64,000 nucleotides of DNA from Lachnospiraceae bacterium (GCA_910575275.1 CAJTEE010000005.1:62001-126000), one strand, 5' to 3'; counted from the stretch's first letter, positions 48,962-60,215 are shown. The notes: generated by a model not told the origin, from the sequence alone. Program-made: numbers and translations.

Positions 48962-49924
48962 ATGACAGAAAAATTTGTGTCGAGTACCAAAACCAATGAA
49001 GATACCAAAACGATCCTGCAGCGTATCACCCTGGCAGGGCTGGTCGGCAATCTCGTCCTGTCGGCGTTTAAGCTGTTCGCCGGAATCGAGGGGAGCTCTG
49101 GAGCAATGGTATCAGACGCGATCCATTCGATTTCCGATGTCTTTACAACGCTGATCGCCCTGCTTGGCGTCCGAATTTCCCAAAAAGCGGCAGATCAGGA
49201 ACATCCATACGGACATGAGCGTTTTGAATGTGTCGCCTCCCTGCTGCTTGGCGGCCTCCTTTTGGCAACGGGGCTGGGTATCGGCAAAGCCGGTATCGGA
49301 AATATTTATACGTGCGGCCGTGAGAGTGCGGCTGCCCCCGGCATGATCGCGCTGGTCGCGGCCGTCGTGTCGATTGTGTCCAAGGAGGCGATGTATCAGT
49401 ATACCCGACATTACGCCAAGGTCCTGAACTCTGCGGCATTTATGGCTGATGCCTGGCATCACAGGTCAGATGCGCTTTCCTCGATTGGCTCGTTTACAGG
49501 CATCGCAGGAGCGATGCTGGGATTTCCCGTCCTGGATTCCGTGGCCAGTGTTGTTATTTGCCTCTTGATTATTAAGGTTTCAATTGACATTTTGAAAGAC
49601 TCCATCGTGAAAATGCTGGATACTTCCTGCGGAGCGGATTATGAGAAAACTCTGTCCGATTATATCGCCGTCCAGGATGATGTGGTTCGGGTAGATACGC
49701 TCCGTTCCAGAATGTTTGGGAACAAGGCATACATTGACCTGTCAATCCAGATAGACGGAAGTCTGCCGCTTTGGGAGGCCCATGCAATCGCCGAACGGAT
49801 CCACGATAATGTGGAGAGGCATTTTCTGGATATCAAGCACATTGCGATCCATCTGAACCCGGCCGATTTGCAGTTGAAGCAGACCGGCCGATTCATAAAG
49901 GCGGATCAGGATTTATTGAATTAA
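48962..49924 (+). CDS. Cation diffusion facilitator (Co2+/Ni2+ efflux)
   Basis: A 320-residue CDF exporter with six membrane helices (about 20-215) and a C-terminal cytoplasmic domain. Metal ligands of the transport site are in SDAIHSISD (helix 2, about 48) and ADAWHHRSDALSS (helix 5, about 170); EHPYGHERFE follows helix 2 as in the family. ATG after GGGAGGAG. Control by a NiCo riboswitch points to cobalt and nickel rather than zinc or manganese as physiological cargo, driven by proton exchange. Its 3' end overlaps the convergent 3D-domain gene by 12 bp. Confidence 0.93.
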   Translation: MTEKFVSSTKTNEDTKTILQRITLAGLVGNLVLSAFKLFAGIEGSSGAMVSDAIHSISDVFTTLIALLGVRISQKAADQEHPYGHERFECVASLLLGGLLLATGLGIGKAGIGNIYTCGRESAAAPGMIALVAAVVSIVSKEAMYQYTRHYAKVLNSAAFMADAWHHRSDALSSIGSFTGIAGAMLGFPVLDSVASVVICLLIIKVSIDILKDSIVKMLDTSCGADYEKTLSDYIAVQDDVVRVDTLRSRMFGNKAYIDLSIQIDGSLPLWEAHAIAERIHDNVERHFLDIKHIAIHLNPADLQLKQTGRFIKADQDLLN

Positions 49925-50614
49925 AAATACCTCTGCACGCTGCACACCGTACTGCCTGGCTTCGGAGTGCGTATCAAAGAAGATGTCAATGCGGTTTCCT
50001 TTGATGGAGCCGCCCGTATCCTCCGCTACGTATTCCCTGCCGTTTATCATGATCCGGCTCCCGATGGGGATGACGCGCGGATCTACGGCCACCGTATGGT
50101 TGGAGACAGCCGTGCGGCCGGAGCTCGTGGTGCGGCTCCAGCGGCCACAGCATTTGGGACAGGGGCAGTAGGCAGTCATTTTAAAGGAGCCGAGCGAGAC
50201 AAGAGCCGGACCCGCAGGGGCGGCTGTGTCCTCGGCCTCCTGTTTTGCGGCCTGTTCCTGGTTATAAGCCGCCGCGGCTGCAAGAAGCGCCGCTGCATCG
50301 CTCTTATCTGTCAGAAGCTCACCGAGAGACTGTATGGGCTCCGGTGCGGCGGAATCCCAGAGCCAGTTGGCCGTCTGTACACGTATCGTATCTTCCAGCG
50401 TCGGAGCCGTGGCTTCTTCATCCGGTGCGAAAACGGTGGGAAGTGCCGCGGTGTTTACATCTGTATTTGCATCCTCGGAAACCTCCGCCGGCATCGCCGG
50501 CGCGGCGCAGAGAGCGGTTTCTGCTGTCTGTTCATGTGCAAGAGAATACGCAGCATTGACTGCGAGGCAGATCATCATTAGTAAGGCATAGGCCATAAGC
50601 TTTGTTCTTTTCAT
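49913..50614 (-). CDS. Secreted 3D-domain protein (cell-wall hydrolase-like)
   Basis: A 233-residue exported protein. A signal peptide (MKRTKLMAYALLMMICLAVN, cut near 27) precedes an Ala/Glu-rich linker of about 110 residues. The C-terminal 3D domain follows (about 140-233), named for its three Asp residues: TAYCPCPKCCGR, AVDPRVIPIGSRI, AEDTGGSIKGNRIDIFFD. The fold is the double-psi barrel of MltA/resuscitation-factor type muralytic enzymes. Ribosome site AAAGGA. It overlaps the convergent exporter gene. The neighbouring gene upstream encodes a second 3D protein. Confidence 0.88.
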   Translation of the reverse strand: MKRTKLMAYALLMMICLAVNAAYSLAHEQTAETALCAAPAMPAEVSEDANTDVNTAALPTVFAPDEEATAPTLEDTIRVQTANWLWDSAAPEPIQSLGELLTDKSDAAALLAAAAAYNQEQAAKQEAEDTAAPAGPALVSLGSFKMTAYCPCPKCCGRWSRTTSSGRTAVSNHTVAVDPRVIPIGSRIMINGREYVAEDTGGSIKGNRIDIFFDTHSEARQYGVQRAEVFLIQ

Positions 50615-50687
50615 GATCCCATATCCTTTCTTTCCGGTATTGCGTTTCAAGTTGTAACAGAAACGTAATAATTTAGAAACAAATAGA

Positions 50688-50716
50688 TATTTACCATGAT
50701 TAAGCCGGCTTGTCAA
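50688..50716 (-). promoter_or_regulatory. Promoter of the first 3D-domain gene
   Basis: On the minus strand TTGACA and TAAATA are separated by 17 bases. Confidence 0.6.
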
Positions 50717-50761
50717 GGCTGTCTCTCCCACTTTCGGGAGCAAAACACCCTATAAAATGAT

Positions 50762-50819
50762 AAGAATCCCCCACTTTCGATTTGTTTTTTAAAAACAAAC
50801 CGAGCCGTGGGGGATTCTT
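50762..50819 (-). terminator. Long hairpin terminating the second 3D-domain gene
   Basis: AAGAATCCCCCAC and GTGGGGGATTCTT form 13 perfect pairs; an inner TTTGTTTTT/AAAAACAAA stem continues the hairpin. It lies 19 bases after the stop of the gene on the minus strand. Confidence 0.7.
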
Positions 50820-50837
50820 GTCTGCAAAAATTAAGAT

Positions 50838-51746
50838 TCACTTTACGGAATATACCGTTACAGTCTGGATTCCGTAGTTGAGCGCCGTCTCGTGATCATC
50901 AAAATAGATGTCCAGCCTGTTGCCCATGATGCTGCCGCCCGTGTCTTCAACGGTGTAAACCGTGCCGTCGATCATAAGCTTTGTACCGAGCGGGTACAGA
51001 CTTAGGTCAGCCGCGATCGTATGGTTCGCTTTTGGGGGCTTTCCGGAATAGGTAAGGCCCGAGCCGCTCGAACAGACGGAACAGGCGCAGTAGCCGCTGG
51101 CACGGAAGGTACCGATCAACTCACCCTGCACGCCGCCGTTTTTGGCGGCCGAAGCCGGCCCACTGTGTTTTTCCGAAGCCTGGACAGAATCATCCGAGGA
51201 ATGGGAGGCCGTTTCAACCCTGGTAGCAGAGTCGTCGCCAAAGCCGGGCCCAATCCGATTCAGGTCACTGTCAAACAGCACAGGCTTGTCCTTACCTGCC
51301 GGTCCGCTTGCCGTCGGTTTAGCAGCCCGCTTGGCAGCTCCTTCCTCCTTTTTATAAGTAAAAACTCCTCCTATCGGAATCCGCCTTTCACCGGATACGG
51401 CCGCGGCCGTTATGACAAACGTATCACCCGAGTAGGCAGACCAGTCGATCTCACAGACGAAACCATGCCCTGATAGGGCGATATTTTCCAATTCGTCAAG
51501 CGTCCGGTCGGCTGTGACCGTGAGTACGGCGTTGCTTCCGGGGCCGTTAGCGCCGGCAAGTGTGAGTTCTACGGTGACTGCGGTATCTGTTTCATCCTGG
51601 TTCCAGGCCCAGCCGGTAATCTGGCTGTCCGTTACGCTCTTTAACTCGCCCGCAAAAGCCGCAGCGTGAGTCGGAAAAGAGGCAAACGCGGTCAGAAAGA
51701 GTGCGGCGCCGGCTGTTATCAGCCGACAGACTATCCTCTTACTCAT
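50838..51746 (-). CDS. Secreted 3D-domain protein with N-terminal beta domain
   Basis: A 302-residue exported protein. Signal peptide to about residue 30 (LITAGAALFLTAFASFPTHA), then a beta-sandwich domain at 32-130 (GELKSVTDSQITGWAWNQDE; SGHGFVCEIDWSAYSGD) that I have no name for, a Ser/Ala-rich linker, and a 3D domain at about 210-302 (ASGYCACSVCSSGSG; PLGTKLMIDGTVYTVEDTGG). It has its own consensus promoter and a hairpin terminator. Likely acts on peptidoglycan at the cell surface. Start codon after GAGAGG. Confidence 0.86.
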   Translation of the reverse strand: MSKRIVCRLITAGAALFLTAFASFPTHAAAFAGELKSVTDSQITGWAWNQDETDTAVTVELTLAGANGPGSNAVLTVTADRTLDELENIALSGHGFVCEIDWSAYSGDTFVITAAAVSGERRIPIGGVFTYKKEEGAAKRAAKPTASGPAGKDKPVLFDSDLNRIGPGFGDDSATRVETASHSSDDSVQASEKHSGPASAAKNGGVQGELIGTFRASGYCACSVCSSGSGLTYSGKPPKANHTIAADLSLYPLGTKLMIDGTVYTVEDTGGSIMGNRLDIYFDDHETALNYGIQTVTVYSVK

Positions 51747-51802
51747 ATGAAACCTCTCAATCGTTCATTGTTTACAGAACTGAAATGTATGTAGTTTATT
51801 TC

Positions 51803-51831
51803 ATTATATTTACAAAAGTGTTAAATGTCAA
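51803..51831 (-). promoter_or_regulatory. Perfect consensus promoter of the second 3D-domain gene
   Basis: On the minus strand TTGACA and TATAAT are separated by exactly 17 bases, 57 bases before the start codon. Confidence 0.8.
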
Positions 51832-52154
51832 GGAAATCTGTCCGAAACGGGGATATTTGCCTCATATTTGCCTGATTTGGGCGATTTTTTTAGGGAAAGT
51901 GGGGGGAGAAAGGGGTCCGCAGAGCCCGGGGCCGGCAGACAAGGCGGGCTTTGCTTTTTCTCTGTTTTTGGCAGAATGATCGATATATATTTTTGATTGC
52001 GGTTCACGTAGGTCTGCGTTGACCGTAAGAATTCATGGAGCAGCCGGCAAACATCTATCGCCGCAGGCGATTTAGCATGGATTTTTGTTTGTTGCCGTGA
52101 ATGGAGTGAACAGTGACTATTTTTGAAAAACCTTAGAAAAAGAAGAAAAAAATC
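51832..52154. other. Intergenic region between 3D gene and hrcA
   Basis: No gene is supported. It contains GGGGTCCGCAGAGCCCGGGG at 51914, similar to the arm of the palindrome at 62991, and a small hairpin ATCGCC-GCA-GGCGAT at 52057-52071 inside a larger imperfect CGGCAAACA/TTTGTTGCCG pairing. Confidence 0.4.
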
Positions 52155-52183
52155 TTGACAAACAGCGGCAATCGTACTATAGT
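52155..52183 (+). promoter_or_regulatory. Promoter of the hrcA-dnaK operon
   Basis: TTGACA and TATAGT are separated by 17 bases, immediately upstream of the CIRCE operator. Confidence 0.85.
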
Positions 52184-52197
52184 TACAACTGTAAATA

Positions 52198-52224
52198 TTA
52201 GCACTCCTCGATTAAGAGTGCTAA
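52198..52224 (+). promoter_or_regulatory. CIRCE operator
   Basis: A perfect CIRCE element, TTAGCACTC-N9-GAGTGCTAA, is placed just after the expected transcription start. HrcA binds it and represses the chaperone operon until heat or misfolded protein titrates GroEL. Confidence 0.97.
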
Positions 52225-52247
52225 TAAAACCGGAAAGGATGAGATCG

Positions 52248-53279
52248 TTGGAGCTGGATGGGAGAAAAGAGAAAATTTTAAAAGCGATCATTCAGACCTA
52301 TCTGGAGACCGGGGAGCCGGTGGGGTCCAGGACGATTTCCAAGTATTCGGATCTGAAGTTAAGTTCGGCGACGATCCGCAATGAGATGTCGGACCTGGAG
52401 GAGTTAGGCTACATCATACAGCCCCATACCTCGGCCGGCCGGATTCCTTCCGATAAGGGCTACCGCTTCTATGTGGATCAGATCATTCAGGAGAAGGACC
52501 GCCAGGTAAACCAGATGCAGGAATTGATGATCCAGCGTGTGGATCGCGTGGAGCTTCTTTTGAAGCAGATGGCGCAGATACTGGCCAGCAATACAAACTA
52601 CGCGACGCTTGTCAGCGGTCCGAACTACCATCGGACGAAATTAAAGTTTATCCAGCTCTCCTGTGTGGAGGCAAGAAAGCTTTTGATCGTTGTCGTGGTG
52701 GAAGGGAACATTATCCGCAATTCCTTTGTGACACTGGAGGAGGAGCTGACGGATGAGGAGATCCTGAACCTGAATATCCTGCTGAACAACAGCCTGAACG
52801 GCCTGACGATCCAGGAGATCAACCTGGGTGTGATCGCGAAGCTGAAGGAGCAGGCCGGAAGCCACCGCCAGGTGGTCGAGCTGGTGTTAAATGAGGTCGC
52901 GGAGGCGATCAATGCGCAGGATGAGGATCTGCAGATTTATACCAGCGGTGCGACCAACATTTTCAAGTATCCGGAGCTTTCAGATACGCAGAAGGCCAGT
53001 GAGCTGATCAGTACGCTGGAGCAGAAGGAGCTCCTAAAGGGGCTGTTTGACGAGGAACATCTCGCGTCGGCGTCCGATTCGGAGATCCAGGTCTACATCG
53101 GCGACGAGACGCCGGTCGAATCCATGAAGGACTGCAGTGTGGTGACGGCCAATTACGTGCTGACCGACGGCCTGCGGGGGACGATCGGGATTGTCGGTCC
53201 GAAGCGTATGGATTATGAGAAGGTAGTGACGACTCTGCGGACGCTGGTGGCACAGTTAAACGAGACGTTTAAAAAATAA
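52248..53279 (+). CDS. hrcA: Heat-inducible transcription repressor HrcA
   Basis: A 343-residue repressor of class I heat-shock genes. The N-terminal winged helix is at 5-70 (YLETGEPVGSRTISKYSDLK, SSATIRNEMSDLEELGYI); the dimerisation and GAF-like domains follow, ending DYEKVVTTLRTLVAQLNETF. I choose the TTG that gives the usual (M)ELDGRKEKIL start and lies ten bases after AAAGGA; an ATG three codons earlier is possible but too close to that site. A CIRCE operator precedes it. First gene of hrcA-grpE-dnaK-dnaJ. Confidence 0.94.
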   Translation: MELDGRKEKILKAIIQTYLETGEPVGSRTISKYSDLKLSSATIRNEMSDLEELGYIIQPHTSAGRIPSDKGYRFYVDQIIQEKDRQVNQMQELMIQRVDRVELLLKQMAQILASNTNYATLVSGPNYHRTKLKFIQLSCVEARKLLIVVVVEGNIIRNSFVTLEEELTDEEILNLNILLNNSLNGLTIQEINLGVIAKLKEQAGSHRQVVELVLNEVAEAINAQDEDLQIYTSGATNIFKYPELSDTQKASELISTLEQKELLKGLFDEEHLASASDSEIQVYIGDETPVESMKDCSVVTANYVLTDGLRGTIGIVGPKRMDYEKVVTTLRTLVAQLNETFKK

Positions 53280-53371
53280 CGGGGTGGCCTGGTACACTGT
53301 CTACCATGTGGGAAAAGGAGCGGGGCAGATATCTGAACCGTTATGAAAAAAATGAAAGGTGTGGACGCCAA

Positions 53372-54061
53372 GTGGAAGATAAAGAGTTAGAGAAAGGAAC
53401 TCCGGGAGAAGACCAGGAGGAGGCAAAAAAAACGCAGGCCGGGATGCTGGGCACAGAGAATGAAGAAGAAACGGCCAAAACCGAAGCGCCGGATGACGAA
53501 AAGGAAGAAGACCAGGAGAAAGGCGCGGCAGACGAGACCAGGGAGAAAGAGGAGGCCGAAGCCCCGGACGGGGAAAATGGCAAAAAGGATGCGAAAAAGA
53601 AGGGCTTTTTCAATAAGAAAAAGGATCCGAAGGACACGCAGATCGAGGAACTGATCGACCGGCTAAAGCGCACGATGGCCGAGTTCGATAACTTCCGTAA
53701 GCGGACCGAAAAGGAAAAGGCGTCCATGTATGAGATCGGCGCGCGGGATATTATCGAGAAGATGCTCCCGGTGGTCGATAATTTTGAGAGGGGTCTTGCC
53801 TCCGTCCCGGAGGAGGCGAAGGGAACGCCGTTTGCAGACGGGATGGAGAAGATATATAAGCAGCTCATGAAAACGCTCGATGATCTCGGCGTAAAGCCGA
53901 TTGAGGCGGTCGGCAAGCCGTTTGACCCGGATTTTCACAATGCGGTCATGCATATAGAGGATGAGAATCTCGGCGAGAATATCGTGGCGGCCGAGCTGCA
54001 GAAGGGCTATCTGTACCGGGACAGCGTGGTGAGACACAGCATGGTCCAGGTGGCGAACTAA
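53372..54061 (+). CDS. grpE: Nucleotide exchange factor GrpE
   Basis: A DnaK co-chaperone of about 229 residues. The N-terminal 90 residues are a highly charged Glu/Lys-rich tail, longer than usual and low in complexity. The coiled coil and four-helix region contain AEFDNFRKRTEKEKASMYEI, and the C-terminal beta wing has KPFDPDFHNAVMHIEDENLG. The start is uncertain: I prefer the GTG ten bases after GAAAGGTG; an ATG 22 codons upstream has no ribosome site. The gap to dnaK is 54 bp. Confidence 0.92.
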   Translation: MEDKELEKGTPGEDQEEAKKTQAGMLGTENEEETAKTEAPDDEKEEDQEKGAADETREKEEAEAPDGENGKKDAKKKGFFNKKKDPKDTQIEELIDRLKRTMAEFDNFRKRTEKEKASMYEIGARDIIEKMLPVVDNFERGLASVPEEAKGTPFADGMEKIYKQLMKTLDDLGVKPIEAVGKPFDPDFHNAVMHIEDENLGENIVAAELQKGYLYRDSVVRHSMVQVAN

Positions 54062-54085
54062 AGGAAACAGCAATCAAAAAGATAG

Positions 54086-55969
<1,884 letters not shown>

Positions 55970-55984
55970 GAGAATACGTAATCC

Positions 55985-56114
55985 GACAAAACGCGTCACC
56001 GGCGCGTTTTGCCGGATACTGCGTAATAAAAACGCAGGCGGACCGGGAGTCCTGCCCGTCTGCGGCACACGATAAACGACAGCCGGATGAACGTCCCCGC
56101 ACAGGGGCGTTCAT
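55985..56114 (+). other. Two hairpins in the dnaK-dnaJ gap
   Basis: CAAAACGCG pairs with CGCGTTTTG (flanked by ATCCG/CGGAT) near 55982-56018, and ATGAACG-CCC pairs with GGG-CGTTCAT near 56090-56114. Neither is followed by a clean T-run. They may adjust mRNA stability between the two chaperone genes. Confidence 0.45.
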
Positions 56115-56149
56115 TTGGTGCGTAGAGAGTCTGAAAGGTAAAACGAGCA

Positions 56150-57286
56150 ATGGCGGAGAGTAAGAGAGATTATTATGAAGTCCTAGGCGTGCCTAAAAAT
56201 GCCGATGACGCGGCGCTAAAGAAGGCGTACCGGGCCCTGGCCAAGAAGTATCATCCGGATGCCAACCCCGACGATAAAAATGCCGAGGCAAAGTTTAAAG
56301 AGGCGTCCGAGGCATACGCGGTTTTAAGCGACCCGGAAAAAAGGCGGCAGTACGATCAGTTCGGCCATGCGGCCTTTGAGGGCGGCGGAGCGGGCGGTTT
56401 CAGCGGCTTTGGCGGCTTCGATTTCAGCGGGGCTGATATGGGCGATATTTTCGGCGATATTTTCGGCGATTTGTTCGGCACAAGGAGCAGGGGGCGCGGG
56501 AATGGCCCGATGCGCGGCGCCAATTTAAGGACCGGGATACGGATCACCTTTGAGGAGGCCATCTTCGGCTGCCAGAAGGAGATCGAGATCACCTATAAGG
56601 ATGAGTGCCCGAAATGCGGCGGAAGCGGGGCAAAGCCGGGGACCTCGCCAATCACATGCCCGAAGTGCAACGGCAAGGGAAAGATCGTCTATACGCAGCA
56701 GTCCTTCTTCGGCCAGGTTCAGAACGTGCAGACCTGTCCGGACTGCCAGGGAAGCGGTAAGATTATCAAGGAAAAATGCCCCGACTGCTATGGGACAGGA
56801 TACGTTTCCAGACGCAAGAAGATCACAGTCACGGTGCCGGCCGGCATCGACAACGGCCAGAGCTTAAGGCGTGCCGGAGAGGGAGATCCGGGTACAAACG
56901 GCGGCGAGAGAGGCGATCTTCTGGTCGAGGTTACGGTTTCGAGGCATCCTGTCTTCAAGCGTCAGGAGACGACGATCTTCTCCACCGTGCCGATCTCGTT
57001 TGCGACAGCGGCCCTGGGAGGCACGGTCCGCTTAAAGACCGTAGACGGCGAGATGGACTATGAGGTAAAGCCCGGGACGCAGACCGATACGAAGATCCGG
57101 CTGCGCGGCAAAGGCGTCCCCTCTCTGCGGAACAAAAATATCCGCGGGGATCATTATGTGACCTTAGTCGTCACGGTTCCTGAGAAGTTAAACGAGGAAC
57201 AGAAGGAAGCGCTGCGCCGCTTCGATGAGGCCATGAACGGCATTGCGCCGGAGGGCGGAAAGAAGAAGCGCGGACTGTTTAAATAA
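56150..57286 (+). CDS. dnaJ: Chaperone DnaJ (Hsp40)
   Basis: A complete 378-residue type I J-protein. J domain at 5-70 with the HPD motif at 35-37, Gly/Phe region at 75-110 ([28 protein letters not shown]), four CXXCXGXG zinc repeats at about 145-215 ([32 protein letters not shown]), and the C-terminal client-binding domains. It stimulates DnaK ATPase. The ribosome site AAAGGT is weak and 12 bases away. A terminator follows. Confidence 0.97.
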   Translation: MAESKRDYYEVLGVPKNADDAALKKAYRALAKKYHPDANPDDKNAEAKFKEASEAYAVLSDPEKRRQYDQFGHAAFEGGGAGGFSGFGGFDFSGADMGDIFGDIFGDLFGTRSRGRGNGPMRGANLRTGIRITFEEAIFGCQKEIEITYKDECPKCGGSGAKPGTSPITCPKCNGKGKIVYTQQSFFGQVQNVQTCPDCQGSGKIIKEKCPDCYGTGYVSRRKKITVTVPAGIDNGQSLRRAGEGDPGTNGGERGDLLVEVTVSRHPVFKRQETTIFSTVPISFATAALGGTVRLKTVDGEMDYEVKPGTQTDTKIRLRGKGVPSLRNKNIRGDHYVTLVVTVPEKLNEEQKEALRRFDEAMNGIAPEGGKKKRGLFK

Positions 57287-57303
57287 ATAGAGAAACAGGC
57301 CAA

Positions 57304-57347
57304 ACGGCAGAAACAAAAAAGAAAGTATGTTTCTGCCGTATTTTATT
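57304..57347 (+). terminator. Terminator of the chaperone operon
   Basis: ACGGCAGAAAC and GTTTCTGCCGT form a perfect 11-bp stem with a 14-base A-rich loop, followed by ATTTTATT. Confidence 0.85.
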
Positions 57348-57417
57348 GTCAATAATAAATAAAAAAAGTGGCCGGGATACGAAACGCTTATGGGGTCCGG
57401 AAGAAGGAGAGGGGTAC

Positions 57418-58332
57418 ATGACACTGCGGGATATGACGTACATGACGGTAATCGCAGAGGAAAAAAGCATTACGAGGGCGGCCGCAAAGCTTTATCTGGC
57501 GCAGCCGGCACTGAGCCAGTGTGTCCAGAAGGTGGAGAAGGAATTGGGGAGTCCGGTGTTTATCAGGGGGACCGGTGGTGTTACGCTGACGGCGGAGGGG
57601 CAGTGCTTTTTGGAGTTTGCCTACAAGACGCTGCGCGGTCAGAAGGATTTTGAAAAACAGCTTCTTGACTTGAAAAATGCGGGGCACGGCGAGATCCTCC
57701 TGGGATTTACGGGGACGCAGGCAACTCACGTACTCCCGTTTTTTCTGCCGCAGTTTAAAGAGCGATTCCCACATCTGGAGATCATCCTCGTGGAGGCGCC
57801 GAGCGATGAGATCGAAAACAGGCTGATCCGGGGAGAGGTCGAAGTGGGGATTCTGCATCCGCCGATCATCCACGAGGAGTTGGAGAGCTTCGAGGTAAGC
57901 CGCGACGAGATGGTGATCATTCCGCGGAGCAGCAGCCGTTTTCAGCCGTTTATTTATTTCCGGGAAAATGAAGATACACCGTATCTGGATATAGAATTCC
58001 TGCGAAATGAGCCGCTTGTCCTCACAAGACCTGAGCAGCGCAGCCGCATGGTCTGCGAGCAGATCTTTCAAAGGGCGGGGATCACCCCGGTGATCCGGCA
58101 AAGCTTTAAAAACATCGGGACAACCTGTGCATTGGCGCAGGTGGGCTATGCGACGACAATCGCACCGGCAAAGCAGCTTCCGGATGAGCTGAAGCGGCGG
58201 GGGTATTATAAGATCGATCCCAGTTTCAGTGTGCCGTATTCCTTTGCGGTAGCGACCAGGCGGGATACCTACCTGTCCGTGGCGGCAAGAAAGCTTTTGG
58301 AGCTTTTGCATGAGATTGAAGGCAGCTTTTAA
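57418..58332 (+). CDS. LysR family transcriptional regulator
   Basis: A 304-residue LysR-type regulator: winged helix at 3-60 (KSITRAAAKLYLAQPALSQC) and an effector domain from about 88 (GEILLGFTGTQATHVLPFFL). ATG after AAGGAGAGGGG. It precedes, in the same direction, a TRAP-type permease and citDEF, so control of citrate (or related tricarboxylate) use is inferred; LysR regulators are common for such clusters. Confidence 0.9.
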   Translation: MTLRDMTYMTVIAEEKSITRAAAKLYLAQPALSQCVQKVEKELGSPVFIRGTGGVTLTAEGQCFLEFAYKTLRGQKDFEKQLLDLKNAGHGEILLGFTGTQATHVLPFFLPQFKERFPHLEIILVEAPSDEIENRLIRGEVEVGILHPPIIHEELESFEVSRDEMVIIPRSSSRFQPFIYFRENEDTPYLDIEFLRNEPLVLTRPEQRSRMVCEQIFQRAGITPVIRQSFKNIGTTCALAQVGYATTIAPAKQLPDELKRRGYYKIDPSFSVPYSFAVATRRDTYLSVAARKLLELLHEIEGSF

Positions 58333-58379
58333 GAAAATTCACCAATTTTTTTCTTATACCCCTAAAAGATTTTATATAT

Positions 58380-58408
58380 TTAACAAAAATTTCAGAAAAT
58401 GCTAGAAT
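58380..58408 (+). promoter_or_regulatory. Promoter of the permease-citrate lyase operon
   Basis: TTAACA and TAGAAT are separated by 17 bases, 125 bases before the permease start. The AT-rich stretch before it could hold the LysR site, and the leader contains GC-rich hairpins. Confidence 0.55.
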
Positions 58409-58532
58409 AAGATACAGCCGGAGAGGAGCCTGTAAGGCGCGCGGCAGGCTTTCAGGCCTTAAAAGAGGCCGCTTTGGCGCGGAACTGTTCATATAGTAAG
58501 ACTGATACGGCAAAAGATTGGGGGAAAGGAAA

Positions 58533-59909
58533 GTGATTGGGATAGGAATTATCTCGCTGCTCATTTATATCGCAGCGATTCTCGTGATCAATATGGTATG
58601 CAAACGCAAGATGGCAGAGGCGATGCTTTGGTCGTTTCTGCTGATCCTTGCGATCGGCGGACTGTTCGGCGGACAGTCGGTTCCGGCACTCGCTCAGACC
58701 GGCATTAAGGCGGCAGCGAAGCAGGAGGTCGTGTATGCCTCGATGGCCTTTGTATTCATGGCCTTTATGATGGATAAAACCGGCGTCATCGGCCGCCTGG
58801 TTGAGATTTTAAACAGCATTCTCGGCCGTCTTCCGGGCGGTTCGGGCTATGTATCCACGATTGCTAGCGCTCTGTTCGGCATGGTATCGGGTTCCGGGTC
58901 CGGTAATGCGTCGGCAGTCGGCTCTATTACGATCCCGTGGATGAAGCAAAACGGATGGAGCACGGAGCGCGCGACGACGATCGTGGCAGGCAACGCGGGG
59001 CTCGGAATGATCTTCCCGCCGTCTTCGTCGATGCTTCTTCTCCTTGGCATGGAGGTAATCGCGGCGGAGCTTACGAGCAATGAACTGTATGTGGGCCTGA
59101 TGTGTGCGGGTCTCGTAGCCCTGGCATACCGCCTGGCAGTGGTCTTCCTGTACGCGAAAAAGGATGGCCTCAAGGCGAATATGGGCGGTACGGATACAGT
59201 CGGGGCGGCGTTTCGGAAAAATGCCTCCTCCCTGCTCATCTTCCTTGGCATCATCGTCCCGCTCCTGTTTCAGATGGGACCGACGGGCAATGCCATCAAG
59301 GCGACATTAAACGCGCACACGGAGAAATCCTTCAGCTCGATTTCGCTTGTCATGTGGATTCCGATCATGATGACGTTTTTTACGATCGTTGAGGGCTGGA
59401 AGTATCTTCCGCACAGCTTTGGGGGCTGGAAAGACATGATTAAGGCCTCCGCGCCCAAGTACAGCGAAGTGGGCTGTCTGCTGTTTTTCGCATTTGCGGC
59501 CGCAAGCGTGCTCACGAAGCTGGGGCTTCAGGAGGAGTTTACGGCGGTCTTTGAGTCGCTCGGAGGCTATTCGGCGGTCCTTGTGGTGCTTCTGATCGCG
59601 GTCGTCACCACGCTGATGGTCGGCCCGTTTACCGGGACCGCTTCCACAACGGCGCTCGGCGCCCTGTCGTATGCGGCGCTGCGTTCCATCGGGCTCGCAC
59701 CGGTCGCCTGCTGCGTGGCATTTCTGTTCCTTGTGTCCAATGAGGGCTGTATTCCGCCGAACTCCGCACCGATCTATATTGCCAGCGGGATTTCGGGCCT
59801 GAACGAGCCGTCCAGAATCTTTAAAAACCTGCTGCTTCATTATGCGCTGCCGGTCGTGCTGATCGCAGTCCTGATCATGCTGGGAATCTTCCCGGTGGTC
59901 GGCGCGTAG
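58533..59909 (+). CDS. TRAP-type large permease (DctM-like)
   Basis: A 458-residue protein with about twelve membrane helices of the ion-transporter superfamily, most like TRAP large subunits: SGSGSGNASAVGSITIPWM (about 122-140), NAGLGMIFPPSSSMLLLLG (about 155) and the C-terminal PFTGTASTTALGALSYAALR and NEGCIPPNSAPIYIASGI. TRAP systems normally need DctP and DctQ partners, which are not encoded here. Start GTG, eight bases after GGGGA. Its place before citDEF suggests it imports citrate or a similar acid. Confidence 0.8.
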   Translation: MIGIGIISLLIYIAAILVINMVCKRKMAEAMLWSFLLILAIGGLFGGQSVPALAQTGIKAAAKQEVVYASMAFVFMAFMMDKTGVIGRLVEILNSILGRLPGGSGYVSTIASALFGMVSGSGSGNASAVGSITIPWMKQNGWSTERATTIVAGNAGLGMIFPPSSSMLLLLGMEVIAAELTSNELYVGLMCAGLVALAYRLAVVFLYAKKDGLKANMGGTDTVGAAFRKNASSLLIFLGIIVPLLFQMGPTGNAIKATLNAHTEKSFSSISLVMWIPIMMTFFTIVEGWKYLPHSFGGWKDMIKASAPKYSEVGCLLFFAFAAASVLTKLGLQEEFTAVFESLGGYSAVLVVLLIAVVTTLMVGPFTGTASTTALGALSYAALRSIGLAPVACCVAFLFLVSNEGCIPPNSAPIYIASGISGLNEPSRIFKNLLLHYALPVVLIAVLIMLGIFPVVGA

Positions 59910-59926
59910 AAAGGGGGATCATACGG

Positions 59927-60154
59927 ATGAAACAGACGATCTATTCGATCTGCATGGTGGTATTCGAGATTACGCTGCCGTTGTTTCTCTTGATGGGGGC
60001 CGTCCTGGTATTCGGCCAGCTGATCGGGGCCCTGATGGGGAACGGAGCCATGGTGCTGGGGCTCAACAGCGCGTTAAAAACGTATTCGGTCTGGGTGGCG
60101 AGCGTATGTGCGTTTTCCGGGTTTATTATGAGTTATACCAGAAAGAAGAAATAA
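59927..60154 (+). CDS. Small two-helix membrane protein, possible permease partner
   Basis: A 75-residue hydrophobic protein with two predicted membrane helices (FEITLPLFLLMGAVLVFGQL and VWVASVCAFSGFIM) and a basic C terminus. It starts 17 bases after the TRAP-like permease with AAAGGGGGAT as ribosome site. It is much smaller than a DctQ subunit. I read it as an accessory subunit of the permease; no family is recognised. Confidence 0.65.
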   Translation: MKQTIYSICMVVFEITLPLFLLMGAVLVFGQLIGALMGNGAMVLGLNSALKTYSVWVASVCAFSGFIMSYTRKKK

Positions 60155-60215
60155 GGAAGCAGGGTAAGGGCCCCTTTGCGGGTCTCCCAAACATAAAAAG
60201 AGAGGATCTGTGTAT

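Noticed and set aside
57388-58311. 307-codon minus-strand frame opposite the LysR gene
   Set aside because: It covers a clear LysR gene, starts without a ribosome site and resembles no protein family.
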